DNA of 64,000 nt from Streptomyces sp. 1331.2 (GCF_900199205.1 NZ_OBMJ01000001.1:124001-188000), one strand, 5' to 3'; shown: positions 50,286 to 60,938, counted from the first letter of the stretch. Numbers and translations: made by a program. The notes: generated from the letters alone by a model not told the origin.

Positions 50286-50882
50286 GACGCCCGGCCTGTC
50301 GCCACCGCCCCGCCGCCGCCAGACGATAGGAACGGCACCGGACCGACCGAACCGCACCCCGGAGGCACCGGCGAACCACCCGATCCCGGTACCTGCGTCG
50401 GCTCGTCCGGGCCCCGCTCCGCTGCCTCCTGCGGATCGCGGACGGACCCGCCGTCGTATTCACCGTGTGCTCTTCGGAACCATCCCATGCGCGGCGTGTT
50501 CCCGGTCCCTCCCGTTCACACGCGCTGCCGACAGGAGCTGCCGGGCTCGCTGCGGGGGTGCCGGTCGCCCTGGCCGGCCGGGGAGGGTCCCGAAAGCCTG
50601 CGGGTCGCCCTCTGCGCACGGTCGGCGAAGCCGTGCCGTCCGTAGCCGGTCTCGTGCAGCTCGGCGATGATCTCCGCACCCGCCGTTTTGGCGCGGGCGT
50701 GCACCGCGACGGGTCCGATGATGCCGACGTCTGCGCCGAAAGCGCCGGGGAACCGCAGTGGGTGCCTGCGGCCTCGGCGGTGGCCGCGCCCGGTGGTGTG
50801 CCCGGGCTGTCGGCGGGCACACGGACGGGTTGAAGAGCGCCCCGGTGGCGGGGCCGCCCCGAGGTTGGCGGAGGTACGGGAG
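50286..50882. other. Gene-poor stretch with a possible gene relic
   Basis: About 600 bases without a gene I can support. On the minus strand, roughly 50580-50760 translates to a protein-like segment (FGADVGIIGPVAVHARAKTAGAEIIAELHETGYGRHGFADRAQ) whose composition is far less Arg/Pro-biased than random frames here, but I recognise no family. The segment runs into the flavin-reductase start region with no good start codon. It may be a decayed gene. Confidence 0.3.
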
Positions 50883-51359
50883 ATGACCGGTTTCGACGCG
50901 TTCACCGGGCTACTGGACTACCCGATGTACGTCGTGACGGCGGCCGGGCCGGAGCCGGCCGGCTGCCTGGTGGGGTTCGCCGGGCAGTGCTCGATCGATC
51001 CGGCGCGGTTCACGGTGTGGCTGTCGAAGGCGAACCGCACCCACGCCGTCGCCCTGGGAGCGCGGGCGCTCGGCGTCCACCTGCTGCCTCCCGACCACCG
51101 GCTGGCGGAGTTGTTCGGCGGCCGGACCGGTGACGACTGCGACAAGTTCGCCGAGACGGCCTGGCACCGCGGGCCGGAGGGTGTCCCGGTCCTGGACCGG
51201 GCACCGGCCTGGTTCGTCGGCGCGGTGCTGGACCGGGCCGACTGGGGCGACCACACCGGCTTCCTCCTGGAGCCGCGCCACGTCCACGCGCCGGGACCGG
51301 CCATGCCCGTGCTCTCGTTCCGCGAGGTGGCGGACATCGAGGCCGGCCACCCGGCCTGA
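50883..51359 (+). CDS. Flavin-reductase-like FMN-binding protein
   Basis: 158 aa from ATG 50883. Typical flavin-reductase split-barrel opening: MYVVTAAGPEPAGCLVGFAGQCSIDPARFTVWLSKANRTHAVALGARALGVHLLPPDHRLAELFGG, then DKFAETAWHRGPEGVPVLDRAPAWFVGAVLDRADWGDHTGFLLEP. Members bind FMN or reduce it with NAD(P)H for partner monooxygenases. No partner is adjacent. The GGGAG before ATG is close. An upstream in-frame extension is Pro/Arg-rich and not believed. Confidence 0.87.
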   Translation: MTGFDAFTGLLDYPMYVVTAAGPEPAGCLVGFAGQCSIDPARFTVWLSKANRTHAVALGARALGVHLLPPDHRLAELFGGRTGDDCDKFAETAWHRGPEGVPVLDRAPAWFVGAVLDRADWGDHTGFLLEPRHVHAPGPAMPVLSFREVADIEAGHPA

Positions 51360-51450
51360 CCCGAGTGCCACGAGCCGTGGCGGGCGCAGGCCGACGCCCA
51401 CCGGCACCCGGCGCCACGCGCCGACGCCCGCCCGGCGGCAAGCACCGGGC

Positions 51451-51540
51451 GGGCGTCAGTGGTCAGGGCGACAGTAGTCAGGGCGTCAGTGGTCAGGGCG
51501 TAAGTGGTCAGGGCGACAGTGGTCCGGCAGTCAGTGGTTC
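51451..51540. repeat. 15-bp tandem repeat, 6 units
   Basis: Six consecutive 15-mers of the form GGGCGwCAGTGGTCA (51451-51540), between the convergent flavin-reductase and Dps genes. Four are nearly identical and the last two diverge. No coding role is believed. Confidence 0.85.
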
Positions 51541-51598
51541 CGCCGGGGAGCAGTCGCAGTCCTCGGCCCGTCGCTCAGCCGCGCAGGGCCCGCACGCG

Positions 51599-52075
51599 TC
51601 AGCCCCGGCTCTCCGCCTGGAACATCCAACTGTGCTTCTCCAACGCAGCCGTGAGTCCGATCAGCAGGTCCTGGCTGACGGGGTCCGCCTTCTCCGTCTC
51701 GTCGATCCGCGTCCGCATCCGCTCGATCACGGCCCGGAACGCCTTCACCAGGTGCTCGATCACCACCTCGTCGGCGATCCAGCCCTCAGGGAACCCGGGC
51801 AGGCCGCTGGAGGCGGCGATCGTCACGGCCCGTCCGTCGGGGCTGACCCCGATCGCCGCGGCGCGCTCGGCCACCTCGTCGGCGAAGTTGCGTGCGGTGG
51901 TGACCACTTCGTCGAGTTGCAGGTGGACGGAACGGAACCGGGGCCCGTAGAGGTTCCAGTGCGCCTGCTTGGCCACCAGGGAGAGGTCCACCAGGTCGAC
52001 CAGGGCGCCCTGCAGCGCTTCCCCGGTCGTCTTGCGTTCGTCGTCCGGCAGGGGGCTGCTGATGACGATGCCCAT
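51599..52075 (-). CDS. dps: Dps-family ferritin-like DNA-protection protein
   Basis: 158 aa from ATG 52075 (GGAAGGAA upstream). Markers: LVDLSLVAKQAHWNLYGPRFRSVHLQLDEVVTTARNFADEVAERAAAIG, which carries the inter-subunit ferroxidase His, Asp and Glu residues. It forms dodecamers that oxidise and store iron and shield DNA under oxidative or osmotic stress. It lies beside an RsbW-like kinase and a SigB-type sigma gene, in keeping with the known SigB control of dps genes in streptomycetes; the link here is inferred. Confidence 0.92.
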   Translation of the reverse strand: MGIVISSPLPDDERKTTGEALQGALVDLVDLSLVAKQAHWNLYGPRFRSVHLQLDEVVTTARNFADEVAERAAAIGVSPDGRAVTIAASSGLPGFPEGWIADEVVIEHLVKAFRAVIERMRTRIDETEKADPVSQDLLIGLTAALEKHSWMFQAESRG

Positions 52076-52423
52076 CGCTGAATTCCTTCCAAGGTCGGGG
52101 AGCCGTCGTCCGGCCTCCGTACGGTGATGGCGGTTCGCCGCCCGGTGCTCCGGTCTCGGTGGAAGCCACCGTGCCCGCACGCGAAGGGGAAGCCCCCGAG
52201 GCGTCCGGGACGGGCGCCGACGACCGGCCGGACAGCGGCTGTTCCAGCGGCTTCCCCCGCTGGGGGCACGGAAACCACCCGTCCCGCCGGTGCCCGGCTG
52301 CGGCCCGGCGGGTGCATGCGCCCGGCCGGGCGGGGTAGACGGGCGAAGCGGCGGGGCCGGCAGAGCCGGCGCCACTGCCGTCAGGACGTACTGCTCGGAT
52401 TCGGGAGGCCGCTGGGCTCCCGG

Positions 52424-52903
52424 TCACGCACCCAGGAGGCGGGACGCCTCGAACTCGGCCCAGATGGTCTTGCCCTGGGCGTGTGGCTCGGCGCCCCAGC
52501 GGTCGGCGATCCGCTGCACGATGAACAGGCCGTGGCCGCCGGGCTGTGCGGGGTGGTGCGGTTCCCGGGGGGCGGGCATGTCGGTGCTGCGGTCGCTGAT
52601 CTCGATCCGCAGCCGGTCCGGGGTGAGGTCGAGGACCAGTTCCAGCGGGCCGTCGCCGTGCAGCATGGCGTTGCCGACGAGCTCGGCGACCACCAGGACG
52701 ACGTCCTCGACGGTCTCCCCGCCGGCCCCGGGGCCGGGGACGGACGCGAACCAGTCGCTCAGCGCACGGACGGTGTGGGCCCTGGCGCGGGCGACCGGCT
52801 TGGGGAGGCCGGCGAGGGGCAACCGTCTGCGCTGCCCGCCGGAGGGCAGCACGAGCCCGCCCGCGAGCGGGTCACCGTCCAGGGTTCCCCGGCTCATCGA
52901 CAT
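52424..52903 (-). CDS. RsbW-like anti-sigma kinase (HATPase_c_2)
   Basis: 159 aa. The GHKL ATPase elements are VVLVVAELVGNAMLHGDGPLELVLDLTPDRLRIEISDRS (N box with Glu/Asn, then the D of the G1 box) and GGHGLFIVQRIADRWG (G2). No membrane segment. Such proteins bind a sigma factor or phosphorylate a STAS antagonist. The STAS gene and SigB-family gene lie upstream on the same strand, making a partner-switching set. Start ATG 52903 or 52897. Confidence 0.87.
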   Translation of the reverse strand: MSMSRGTLDGDPLAGGLVLPSGGQRRRLPLAGLPKPVARARAHTVRALSDWFASVPGPGAGGETVEDVVLVVAELVGNAMLHGDGPLELVLDLTPDRLRIEISDRSTDMPAPREPHHPAQPGGHGLFIVQRIADRWGAEPHAQGKTIWAEFEASRLLGA

Positions 52904-53109
52904 CTAAGGGCACCCTTCCGGATCGACGACTCTCGCAGCTCGGTTTCCCGGCAGCTCCGGGATTATGCCTCTCCCCGTGCGCCGCCCGGTAGCCGGGCGC
53001 GCCGGCCCGGCACTCGGACAGCCCGCCGCTCGGACAGCCCGGCGCTCGGGCGGTCAGGCGACCGGACGCTCGCGCGGGCCCGCGCTCGGGCAGGCCCGCG
53101 CTCACCCGG

Positions 53110-53532
53110 TCACACGCTCACCCGGTCGGCACGCAGGGCCTCCTCGACCGTCTCGTGGATCGTGAACACCGTTCGCGCGCCGGTCAGTTCCAGCACCCGC
53201 AGCACCGTCGGCGCCACCGCCGCGAGCCGCAGGTGCAACCCCTCCTTCTCGGCCGCGATGCGCGTCCGGAGCAGCAGGTTCAGCCCGGAGGAGTCGCAGA
53301 AGGCGACCTCCCTCAGGTCGATGACCAGTGCGGACGGGCGCCGCGCGACCAGCTCGGTGAGCTCCTCGGCGGCCGAGGCCAGCGTCTCGATGTCGAGGTC
53401 GCCCGCGAGCGCGCACACCGCCGCCCCGGTCTCCGTGGTGCGGCTGCGCAGGACCAGGCCGGGCCTGGGTGCGGCCGCCAGGGCCGCTTCGCCCTGGCCG
53501 TTGTCGGATGGCATCATCGTCGTCCCCTCCAT
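53110..53532 (-). CDS. STAS-domain anti-sigma-factor antagonist
   Basis: 140 aa with one STAS domain (residues about 28-135): VCALAGDLDIETLASAAEELTELVARRPSALVIDLREVAFCDSSGLNLLLRTR. The phosphorylatable serine is in DSSG (Ser81/82). It binds the RsbW-like kinase when unphosphorylated and frees the sigma factor. Phosphatase partners are present downstream (864 and 526 aa PP2C proteins). Start is ATG 53532 or the internal MM at 53517/53514. Confidence 0.9.
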   Translation of the reverse strand: MEGTTMMPSDNGQGEAALAAAPRPGLVLRSRTTETGAAVCALAGDLDIETLASAAEELTELVARRPSALVIDLREVAFCDSSGLNLLLRTRIAAEKEGLHLRLAAVAPTVLRVLELTGARTVFTIHETVEEALRADRVSV

Positions 53533-53594
53533 GTCCGTGCCTTCCGACCATACGTAGGCCGGGCCACTGCGCCAAACACGGCCCTCGGCGACCG

Positions 53595-54467
53595 TCAGTC
53601 GCCGACCAGCCCTTCCCGCAGCTTCCGCAGGGTGCGGCTCAGCAGCCGGGAGACGTGCATCTGGGAGAGCCCGAGGCGGGCCCCGATCTGGGTCTGCGTC
53701 AGGTCCTCGCAGAAGCGCATGGAGAGGATGAGCCGCTCCCGCTCCGGCAGTGCGGCCACCAGCGGCTTGAGCGCCACCAGGTCCTCGACCCGGGACAGGC
53801 GCCGGTCCTCCTCGCCGAGGCGTTCGCCCAGCGCGCCGGGGCCGTCCTCGTCCTCCGCGCCGCCGAGGTCCAGCGAGCCCGCGGTGTGGCCGTTGGCCGC
53901 GGTCAGCCCCTCGACAACCTCCTCGACCGAGAGCGACAGGTGCTCGGCGAGTTCGGCGGGCGTGGGGGCGCGGTCGAGTTCCTGCGACAGCTTCTCCTGG
54001 GCCCTGGCAAGGACGATGCGCAGTTCCTGGAGCCGCCGGGGCACGTGCACGGCCCAGGTGGTGTCGCGGAAGTGGCGCCGCAGCTCACCGAGGACGGTCG
54101 GCATCGCGAACGTGGTGAACTCCACACCGAGGTCCGGGTCGAACCGGTCGATGGCCTTCACCAGGCCGACTGCGCCCACCTGGAGGAGGTCCTCCCTGGG
54201 CTCGCGGTGTGAGGTGAAGCGGCGGATCGCGAACTTCACCAGGGAGAGGTTCATCTCCACCAGGGTGTTGCGGACGTACGAGTACTCCCTCGTCCCCTCC
54301 TCCAGCGTGGCGAGGCGGCGCAGCAGGACGCGGGTGAGTTCCCGCGCGTCGGCCGGCGCCATCTCGCGCAGGTCCTCCCCCTGGGGCAGGTCGGCCGGGA
54401 GCAGCTCCCGTGTCCTCCCGGCCGGGACGGTTGTGGGGGCGAGCAGTTCACCGGTGGGCGTGAGCAT
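53595..54467 (-). CDS. SigB/SigF-family RNA polymerase sigma factor
   Basis: 290 aa. Region 2 is [76 protein letters not shown]. Region 3 is [29 protein letters not shown]. Region 4 is [46 protein letters not shown]. These are diagnostic for the stress/sporulation SigB-SigF-SigG group. It heads a minus-strand cluster with its likely antagonist and anti-sigma factor. A SigB-type promoter motif upstream (54504-54528) suggests autoregulation. Confidence 0.93.
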   Translation of the reverse strand: MLTPTGELLAPTTVPAGRTRELLPADLPQGEDLREMAPADARELTRVLLRRLATLEEGTREYSYVRNTLVEMNLSLVKFAIRRFTSHREPREDLLQVGAVGLVKAIDRFDPDLGVEFTTFAMPTVLGELRRHFRDTTWAVHVPRRLQELRIVLARAQEKLSQELDRAPTPAELAEHLSLSVEEVVEGLTAANGHTAGSLDLGGAEDEDGPGALGERLGEEDRRLSRVEDLVALKPLVAALPERERLILSMRFCEDLTQTQIGARLGLSQMHVSRLLSRTLRKLREGLVGD

Positions 54468-54503
54468 CCGAGTCCTTTCCCGCGACGGTACGACGGGGCC
54501 CTG

Positions 54504-54528
54504 CTACCCCGGAGCGCGGGATCGATGC
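54504..54528 (-). promoter_or_regulatory. Candidate SigB-type promoter of the sigma gene
   Basis: Read on the minus strand: GCAT - 15 bases - GGGTAG. This fits the streptomycete SigB-type pattern GNNT-N14-16-GGGTAC/T except for the last base. It is 37 bases upstream of the sigma start. Confidence 0.45.
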
Positions 54529-54752
54529 AGCCGCGCGTCGTGAAGGTTTCATGAAGACCGCGTCGCACCGGATCCGCCGTCCGGAGCACCTCCCTCCCTG
54601 GTCGCAGACGTTTCCGGCGGCGTCGGCGCTGGGGTAGCCTCCGTGACGGTACGCACCGCACCCGACCCACGACCGGATCCATCCGCCCGGGTTCGGCGAT
54701 GCCCACGACCGGATGCGGGCCACGGCCCGGCGTTCTACGGAGGCGACCTTCG

Positions 54753-57700
54753 ATGGCTGGCCCGACCACGATCAACGGCTCGCAGCACCGCCCGGCGCAC
54801 GGGCCGGAGGCCGCGCTGGGCAACGAGCCCGAACTGCGGCAACTGCTGGCCGGCCTGACGGCCGTCCGGGACGGCGACTTCAGCACCAAGCTCCCCGACG
54901 ACGCGCACGGGCTGCTGGGCGAGATCGCCTCGGTGTTCAACGGCATGGTCGACCAGCTGTCGCACTTCACCTCCGAGGTGACGCGCGTCGCGCGGGAGGT
55001 CGGCACCGAGGGCCGCCTCGGCGGCCAGGCGCAGGTTCCCGGGGTTTCCGGCACCTGGGCGGACCTCACCGACTCGGTCAACGCGATGGCCGGCAACCTG
55101 ACCTGGCAGGTGCGCGGAATCGCCCAGGTCACCACGGCGGTGGCGCGCGGCGACCTCACCCAGAAGATCGAGGTCGACGCCCGGGGCGAGATCCTGGAGC
55201 TCAAGAACACCGTCAACACGATGGTCGACCAGCTCTCCTCGTTCGCCGGGGAGGTCACCCGGGTCGCCCGGGAGGTCGGCACCGAGGGCATCCTCGGCGG
55301 CCAGGCCCGGGTCGTCGGCGTCTCGGGGACCTGGCGCGACCTGACCGACTCGGTGAACTCCATGGCGGGAAACCTCACGGGCCAGGTCCGGGCGATCGCC
55401 CAGGTGGCCACCGCGGTCGCCGAGGGCGACCTGTCGCAGAAGATCACCGTCACCGCCCGGGGCGAGATCCTGGAGCTGAAGGAGACCATCAACACGATGG
55501 TCGACCAGCTCTCCTCGTTCGCCGACGAGGTCACCCGGGTCGCCCGCGAGGTCGGCACGGAGGGGCGGCTCGGCGGCCAGGCCAAGGTCGAGGGCGTCTC
55601 CGGCACCTGGAAGCGGCTGACCGAGAACGTCAACGAGCTGGCCGGCAACCTGACCCGGCAGGTCCGGGCGATCGCCGAGGTCACCAGCGCCGTCGCGGCC
55701 GGCGACCTCACCCGCTCGATCACCGTGGACGCCTCCGGGGAGGTCGCCGACCTCAAGGACAACGTCAACTTCATGGTGGAGTCCCTGCGCGAGACCACCC
55801 GCGCCAACGAGGAACAGGACTGGCTGAAGACCAACCTCGCCCGCTTCTCCGCCCTGATGCAGGGCCGGCGCGACCTCGGCGTCGTCGCCGAGTCCGTGAT
55901 GGACGAACTCGCCCCGCTGGTGGGCGCGCAGTGCGGTGCCTTCTACCTCGCCGAGGACAGCCCGGACGGGACGATCCTCCAGCTGGTCGGCTCCTACGCG
56001 TTCCCCGACGGCGAGCGCCCCACCCGCTTCCGCCTCGGCGAGTCCTTCGTCGGCCAGGCCGCCCGCAGCCGGCGCACCATCAGCGTCGACGCGCTGCCGG
56101 CCGGTTACCTCCCCGCCTCCTCCGGCCTCGGCCGCACCGACTTGCTGTCCCTGATGGTGCTGCCGATCGTGGTAGAGGACCAGGTCCTCGGCGTCATCGA
56201 GCTGGCCTCCGTCAAGCCGTTCACCCAGGTCCACCGGGACTTCCTGGAACAGCTGATGGAGACCATCGGCGTCAACGTCAACACCATCATCGCCAACGCC
56301 CGTACCGACGAGCTGCTCGGCGAATCCCAGCGACTCACCGCCGAACTCCAGGCCCGCTCCGAGGAACTCCAGGCCCGACAGGAGGAACTCCAGTTCTCCA
56401 ACGCCGAATTGGAGGACAAGGCGGAACTCCTCGCCGCCCAGAACCGCGATATCGAGACGAAGAACCTGGAGATCGAGCAGGCCCGCCAGGAGCTGGAGGA
56501 CCGCGCGCACCAGCTCTCCCTGGCCTCCAAGTACAAGTCGGAGTTCCTGGCCAACATGAGCCACGAACTGCGCACGCCGCTCAACAGCCTGCTCATCCTG
56601 GCCCAGTTGCTCGCCCAGAACCCCACCAGGAACCTGACCGCCAAGCAGGTCGAGTACGCCGGCATCATCCACTCCGCCGGCTCCGATCTGCTCCAGCTCA
56701 TCAACGACATCCTCGACCTGTCCAAGGTCGAGGCCGGCAAGATGGACCTGAACGTCGACGCGGTGCCGCTGCGCGCGCTGCTGGACTACGTCGAGGCCAC
56801 CTTCCGCCCGATGACCGGGCAGAAGAACCTCGCCTTCGCCGTCCACACGGCGTCCGGCGTCCCGGGCGAGCTCCTCACCGACGACTACCGGCTGCGCCAG
56901 GTGCTGCGCAACCTGCTGTCCAACGCCGTCAAGTTCACCGAGCACGGCAAGGTCGAGCTGCGCATCGAACCCGCCCTCGAAGCCGAACTCCCGGACGGTG
57001 TCCGGCGCGGCGGCCCGGTGCTCGCCTTCCGGGTGACCGACACCGGCATCGGGATCGCGCCCCAGCACCTGGAGACCGTCTTCGGCGCCTTCCAACAGGC
57101 CGACGGCACCACCAGCCGCAAGTACGGCGGCACTGGCCTCGGACTGTCCATCAGCCGCGAGATCGCCTTCCTGCTCGGCGGCGCCATCACCGTCGAGAGC
57201 ACCCTCGGCCAGGGCACCGTCTTCACCCTCTACCTCCCCGCCGAGCACTCCGAGGTCACCGCCGGCGAACCGGCGTCGCCCCCCGGAACGCCGGGTGGCA
57301 CCGCCGCGGGGCCCTCCCCGGACCAGCCCGTCGATCCCGCCGACGACGCCTCCTCCGAACGGCCGCGGCGACTCCTCGTCGTGGAGGGGCGGCCCAGCGG
57401 CCTGCTGACCCTCGTCGCGGAGAACGCCGTGGCCGACCTCGCCCGCTACTCCGCCGGGCACCGGCAGGTCGAGGTCGTCACCGCCGTCGGCGCCCAGGAG
57501 GCCGCCACCGCACTGGCCACCGCGCCGTGCCACTGCGTCGTCCTGGAACTCGACCTGCCGGACGGCGCGGCCGCCGCGCTGCTGGCCGACATAGAGGGCG
57601 ACCCGGCCCTGCACACCGTGCCGGTGCTGGCGCACAACAACCGCGGCGTCACCGGCGAGCGCGCGGACTCCGTCTCCCGGCCGAGCGGACAGCCACTCGA

Positions 57701-58208
57701 ACTGATCGCCAGCCTCGACGAGTTGCGTGAGCGGATCGCCCTCCACATGAGCGCCGACCGCCCCGGCGGCGCGCTCCCGCCCGGACGCGGCACGGACCGG
57801 ATGCCCTCCTGGAGCCCCGGCGCCGAACCGGCGCTGGCCGGACGCACGGCCCTGGTGGTCGACGACGACGACCGCAACCTCTACGCGATCACCAGCATCC
57901 TGGAGCTGCACGGCATGCACGTCCTCCAGGCCGAGAACGGGCGCGCCGCGCTGGAGTCGCTCACCGCCCACCCCGGCATCGACGTGATCCTGATGGACGT
58001 GATGATGCCGGAGATGGACGGGTACACGGCCACTGCGGCGATCCGCGCCATGCCCGAGCACGAGGGCCTGCCGATCATCGCCGTGACCGCCAAGGCGATG
58101 ATCGGCGACCGGGAGAAGAGCCTGGCCGCGGGCGCGAGCGACTACATCACCAAACCGGTCGACGCCGACGAGGTGATCAGCCGGATCACGCACCACCTCA
58201 CGCGGTAG
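54753..58208 (+). CDS. Soluble multi-HAMP hybrid histidine kinase
   Basis: 1151 aa with no membrane segment. Residues about 25-370 are tandem HAMP/linker units of about 92 residues repeating [37 protein letters not shown]..LTDSVNxMAGNLTxQVRxIAQVTxAVAxGDLxxKI. Then come a GAF domain (about 385-520), a coiled coil (about 530-595: [16 protein letters not shown]), and HisKA with His604 in [14 protein letters not shown]. HATPase follows ([27 protein letters not shown]), then a degenerate receiver (about 870-1000) and a true receiver with Asp1082 ([12 protein letters not shown]). The layout recalls the osmotic-stress kinase OsaA of Streptomyces. ATG 54753 has GGAGG nine bases upstream. It lies divergent from the sigma gene. 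Confidence 0.92.
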   Translation: MAGPTTINGSQHRPAHGPEAALGNEPELRQLLAGLTAVRDGDFSTKLPDDAHGLLGEIASVFNGMVDQLSHFTSEVTRVAREVGTEGRLGGQAQVPGVSGTWADLTDSVNAMAGNLTWQVRGIAQVTTAVARGDLTQKIEVDARGEILELKNTVNTMVDQLSSFAGEVTRVAREVGTEGILGGQARVVGVSGTWRDLTDSVNSMAGNLTGQVRAIAQVATAVAEGDLSQKITVTARGEILELKETINTMVDQLSSFADEVTRVAREVGTEGRLGGQAKVEGVSGTWKRLTENVNELAGNLTRQVRAIAEVTSAVAAGDLTRSITVDASGEVADLKDNVNFMVESLRETTRANEEQDWLKTNLARFSALMQGRRDLGVVAESVMDELAPLVGAQCGAFYLAEDSPDGTILQLVGSYAFPDGERPTRFRLGESFVGQAARSRRTISVDALPAGYLPASSGLGRTDLLSLMVLPIVVEDQVLGVIELASVKPFTQVHRDFLEQLMETIGVNVNTIIANARTDELLGESQRLTAELQARSEELQARQEELQFSNAELEDKAELLAAQNRDIETKNLEIEQARQELEDRAHQLSLASKYKSEFLANMSHELRTPLNSLLILAQLLAQNPTRNLTAKQVEYAGIIHSAGSDLLQLINDILDLSKVEAGKMDLNVDAVPLRALLDYVEATFRPMTGQKNLAFAVHTASGVPGELLTDDYRLRQVLRNLLSNAVKFTEHGKVELRIEPALEAELPDGVRRGGPVLAFRVTDTGIGIAPQHLETVFGAFQQADGTTSRKYGGTGLGLSISREIAFLLGGAITVESTLGQGTVFTLYLPAEHSEVTAGEPASPPGTPGGTAAGPSPDQPVDPADDASSERPRRLLVVEGRPSGLLTLVAENAVADLARYSAGHRQVEVVTAVGAQEAATALATAPCHCVVLELDLPDGAAAALLADIEGDPALHTVPVLAHNNRGVTGERADSVSRPSGQPLELIASLDELRERIALHMSADRPGGALPPGRGTDRMPSWSPGAEPALAGRTALVVDDDDRNLYAITSILELHGMHVLQAENGRAALESLTAHPGIDVILMDVMMPEMDGYTATAAIRAMPEHEGLPIIAVTAKAMIGDREKSLAAGASDYITKPVDADEVISRITHHLTR

Positions 58209-58285
58209 GGCCCGTCCGGCGGATCTTGCCGGACAGGCCCCGGCCGCCGACCGGAGCAGCAGCCCAGACCCCAGGAGCCACCACC

Positions 58286-60880
58286 GTGCAGCACCCCGAC
58301 GAGCAGCTCGCGAAGGGCCGCCCCGCGACGGAACCGGCCGTCGGTACCCCCAGGGTCGGGGCCCAGCGCGGTTCGACCGGCCCGGAGGCGCCCGCCGCCC
58401 GGGAGCCGGAGCCTGACCGCACGGCCACGGCGGTGGGCCGGCTCGCCGGCACGGTGGAGCGCCTGCGCCGGGAGCTGGACCAGGCGCAGGCCGACTCGGC
58501 GGGGCGGGCCGTGCTGGAGATGGCGGTCGGCGTGCTGGTGGAGCGCCTGCACTGCGGCCCCACCGAAGCCGCCCGGCAGTTGGAGGGCCTCGCCGAGCAG
58601 GCGGGGGTGACGACGCTGGCGCTGGCCGCCGACCTGCTCAACCAGGCCGCGTCGGACCAGATCTCGGCGCTCGCCCGCGAGTTCGTGGCCGGCGCCGTGA
58701 CCCGCTCCGACGGGGCGGCCCGAACGGACGAGGCCGCCCGAACGGACGGGGCGGCCGGGACCGGCGGCGCGGTCCGGCCGGTCCGGGCCGGGGTGGGCGC
58801 CGGTGCGGTGGCCAGGAGCGCGGATCCGGTCGCGTTGCGTCTGCGCAGCACCGAGGCGGACACGATCGCGGGCGGCGACGCCGCGACGGCGGCCCGCTCC
58901 ATGCTGGAGCACGCCCTGCGCCCGCTGGGCGTGGCCGCGGTGGCGATCTGGGCCGCCCACCCCGACCTCTCGCTGTCCCTCGCGGGCAGCGCCGGCTTCC
59001 AGCCGGAGGAGGCCCGGCGCTGGCGCCACGTCCCGCCCGGCGTCCCGACGCCGGCCCGCCGGGCCCTGGACGAACGCACGGCCATCGGCTACCACATGCT
59101 CGCCGACGCCTCGCTGCCCTCCATCGGCCAGCACGATGTCCGCGGTGGGCGGCTGGCCGTGCCGGCCGGCGTCGGCGGCCGGCTGATCGGCGTCCTGGAG
59201 ATCTGCTGGCGCGAGGGCCTGCCCGAGCAGTCCCAGCCGCTGCAACGGCAGTTCGAGGCCCTCGCCGAGGTGGCGGCCGCCACGCTGGAGTCCTGGGAGC
59301 CCCGGGAGTTCCCCGCGGCCGACCTGGCCGACGCCCGGTTCGACGAGTTGCGGCAGCTCACGGACGGCCTCTTCGACCCCTGTCTGGTCCTCCGGGTGGC
59401 ACCGGAGGACGGCGAGGTGCCGCCGCGGTTCCTGGTGCGGCACGTCAACCCGTCCTTCGTGGACTTCGCCGGCCGGCCCACGAGCGCGATCGTGGGCACC
59501 CGGCTGCTGGAGGCGTACCCGCTCGCAGCGGAACCGGGGGGCCTCGCCGAGAAGGTCGAGCACGTCTTCGCCACCGGAGAGCCGTTCCGGACCCCGGACA
59601 TGCGGCTGGCCGCCCTGGTCGACGGGGTGCCGCTGACCACCCGGGCGCAGGTGAGCATCAGCCGGCACGGCCCCCATCTGGTGGTCGTCTGGCGGCTGGA
59701 CGACGGCACGCCACGGGTCGCCCGGCTGCTCCAGCACGCGCAGCGCCTGGGCCGGATCGGCGGCTTCGAGGAGAACCTGCGCACGCGTCAGATCGTCTGG
59801 AACGACAGCCTGTACGAGCTGCACGGGCTGCCGCCCACCGCGCAGCCGATCTCCATCGACCAACTGGCCGAGCACGCCCACCCGGACGACCGGCACACCA
59901 TCGGCCGGTTCCTGCGCACCCTGCTGCACCACCGCCGGCCGGCCTCCACCGCCTTCCGGCTCCAGCGCCCCGACGGCGTCACCCGGCACATCCGGGTCGT
60001 GGCGGAGCCGGTGCGCGATCCGCAGAGCCGGCTGCGCCTGGTACGCGGCGCCTACCAGGACATCTCCGCCCAGCACTGGACGGAGGTCGCGCTCGCCGCC
60101 ACCCGCGACCAGCTGGCCCAGAGCGAGCAGCAGGCCGCCGAGCGCAGCCGCCTCGCCCTCCAGCTCCAGCACGCCATCATGCCGCCCGCCCGGGGCCCGC
60201 TCGACCTGCACGACCTGCACGTGGCCGTCCGCTACCGCCCCGCCGAGAAGGACCACCTCGTCGGCGGCGACTGGTACGACGCGCTCGCGCTGCCGACCGG
60301 CGACGTCCTGCTGTGCGTCGGCGACGTCGCCGGGCACGGCATCGAGGCCGCCACCGGCATGGTCGCCCTGCGCAACGCCCTGCGCGGCCTGGCCGCCACC
60401 GGCGCCGGGCCGGGCCAGCTGCTCAGCTGGCTGAACAGCGTCACCCACCACCTCACCGACAACGTCACGGCCACCGCCGTCTGCGGGCTGTACGAGCCGG
60501 CGACCCGCCGGCTGCGCTGGGCCCGGGCCGGCCACCCGCCGCCGGTGCTGCTGCGCGACGGCCGGGCGAGGACCCTTCCGCAGGTGGGCGGCATCCTGCT
60601 GGGCGCCCTGGACCAGGCGGACTACGAGGAGGACGAGTTCGTCCTGGAGACCGGCGATACCCTGGTGATGTACACCGACGGGTTGATCGAACGCCGTGAC
60701 GAGTCCCTCCAGGCGTCACTGACCAACCTGACGGCGCTCACCGAACGGGCCCACCGCGACGCGGGCGTCGGCGCCAACGGCCTCGAAGGGCACCTGGACC
60801 ACCTGCTGCAGTACAGCAGCGCCGACACCGACGACGACACCTGCCTGGTCGGCGTGGCGGTGCGCCGACCGGACAGCTGA
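58286..60880 (+). CDS. ANTAR-GAF-PAS-PP2C (SpoIIE/RsbU) phosphatase
   Basis: 864 aa from GTG 58286 (AGGAG upstream), 77 bases after the hybrid kinase, so probably co-transcribed. The N-terminal part has an ANTAR-like helix set (RAVLEMAVGVLVERLHCGPTEAARQLEGLAEQAGV). A GAF-like domain is at about 200-345, a PAS domain near 350-480, and a second PAS with PAC loop (IGGFEENLRTRQIVWNDSLYELHGLPP.., FRLQRPDGVTRHIRVVAEPV). The C-terminal phosphatase (about 635-860) has LVGGDWYDALALPTGDVLLCVGDVAGHGIEAATGM, WARAGHPPPVLL, LVMYTDGLIERRD and DDDTCLVGV. It should dephosphorylate STAS proteins in response to sensed signals. Confidence 0.9.
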   Translation: MQHPDEQLAKGRPATEPAVGTPRVGAQRGSTGPEAPAAREPEPDRTATAVGRLAGTVERLRRELDQAQADSAGRAVLEMAVGVLVERLHCGPTEAARQLEGLAEQAGVTTLALAADLLNQAASDQISALAREFVAGAVTRSDGAARTDEAARTDGAAGTGGAVRPVRAGVGAGAVARSADPVALRLRSTEADTIAGGDAATAARSMLEHALRPLGVAAVAIWAAHPDLSLSLAGSAGFQPEEARRWRHVPPGVPTPARRALDERTAIGYHMLADASLPSIGQHDVRGGRLAVPAGVGGRLIGVLEICWREGLPEQSQPLQRQFEALAEVAAATLESWEPREFPAADLADARFDELRQLTDGLFDPCLVLRVAPEDGEVPPRFLVRHVNPSFVDFAGRPTSAIVGTRLLEAYPLAAEPGGLAEKVEHVFATGEPFRTPDMRLAALVDGVPLTTRAQVSISRHGPHLVVVWRLDDGTPRVARLLQHAQRLGRIGGFEENLRTRQIVWNDSLYELHGLPPTAQPISIDQLAEHAHPDDRHTIGRFLRTLLHHRRPASTAFRLQRPDGVTRHIRVVAEPVRDPQSRLRLVRGAYQDISAQHWTEVALAATRDQLAQSEQQAAERSRLALQLQHAIMPPARGPLDLHDLHVAVRYRPAEKDHLVGGDWYDALALPTGDVLLCVGDVAGHGIEAATGMVALRNALRGLAATGAGPGQLLSWLNSVTHHLTDNVTATAVCGLYEPATRRLRWARAGHPPPVLLRDGRARTLPQVGGILLGALDQADYEEDEFVLETGDTLVMYTDGLIERRDESLQASLTNLTALTERAHRDAGVGANGLEGHLDHLLQYSSADTDDDTCLVGVAVRRPDS

Positions 60881-60938
60881 GTCCGGCGGCGGTCTCGTAG
60901 CCCAGGCCCGCCCGCGGGGGAGCCTCCCCTGGCATCAC

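Noticed and set aside
54609..54637. SigB-type promoter for the hybrid kinase (GTTT..GGGTAG)
   Set aside because: Spacing is 18 bases, outside the expected 14-16; not convincing.
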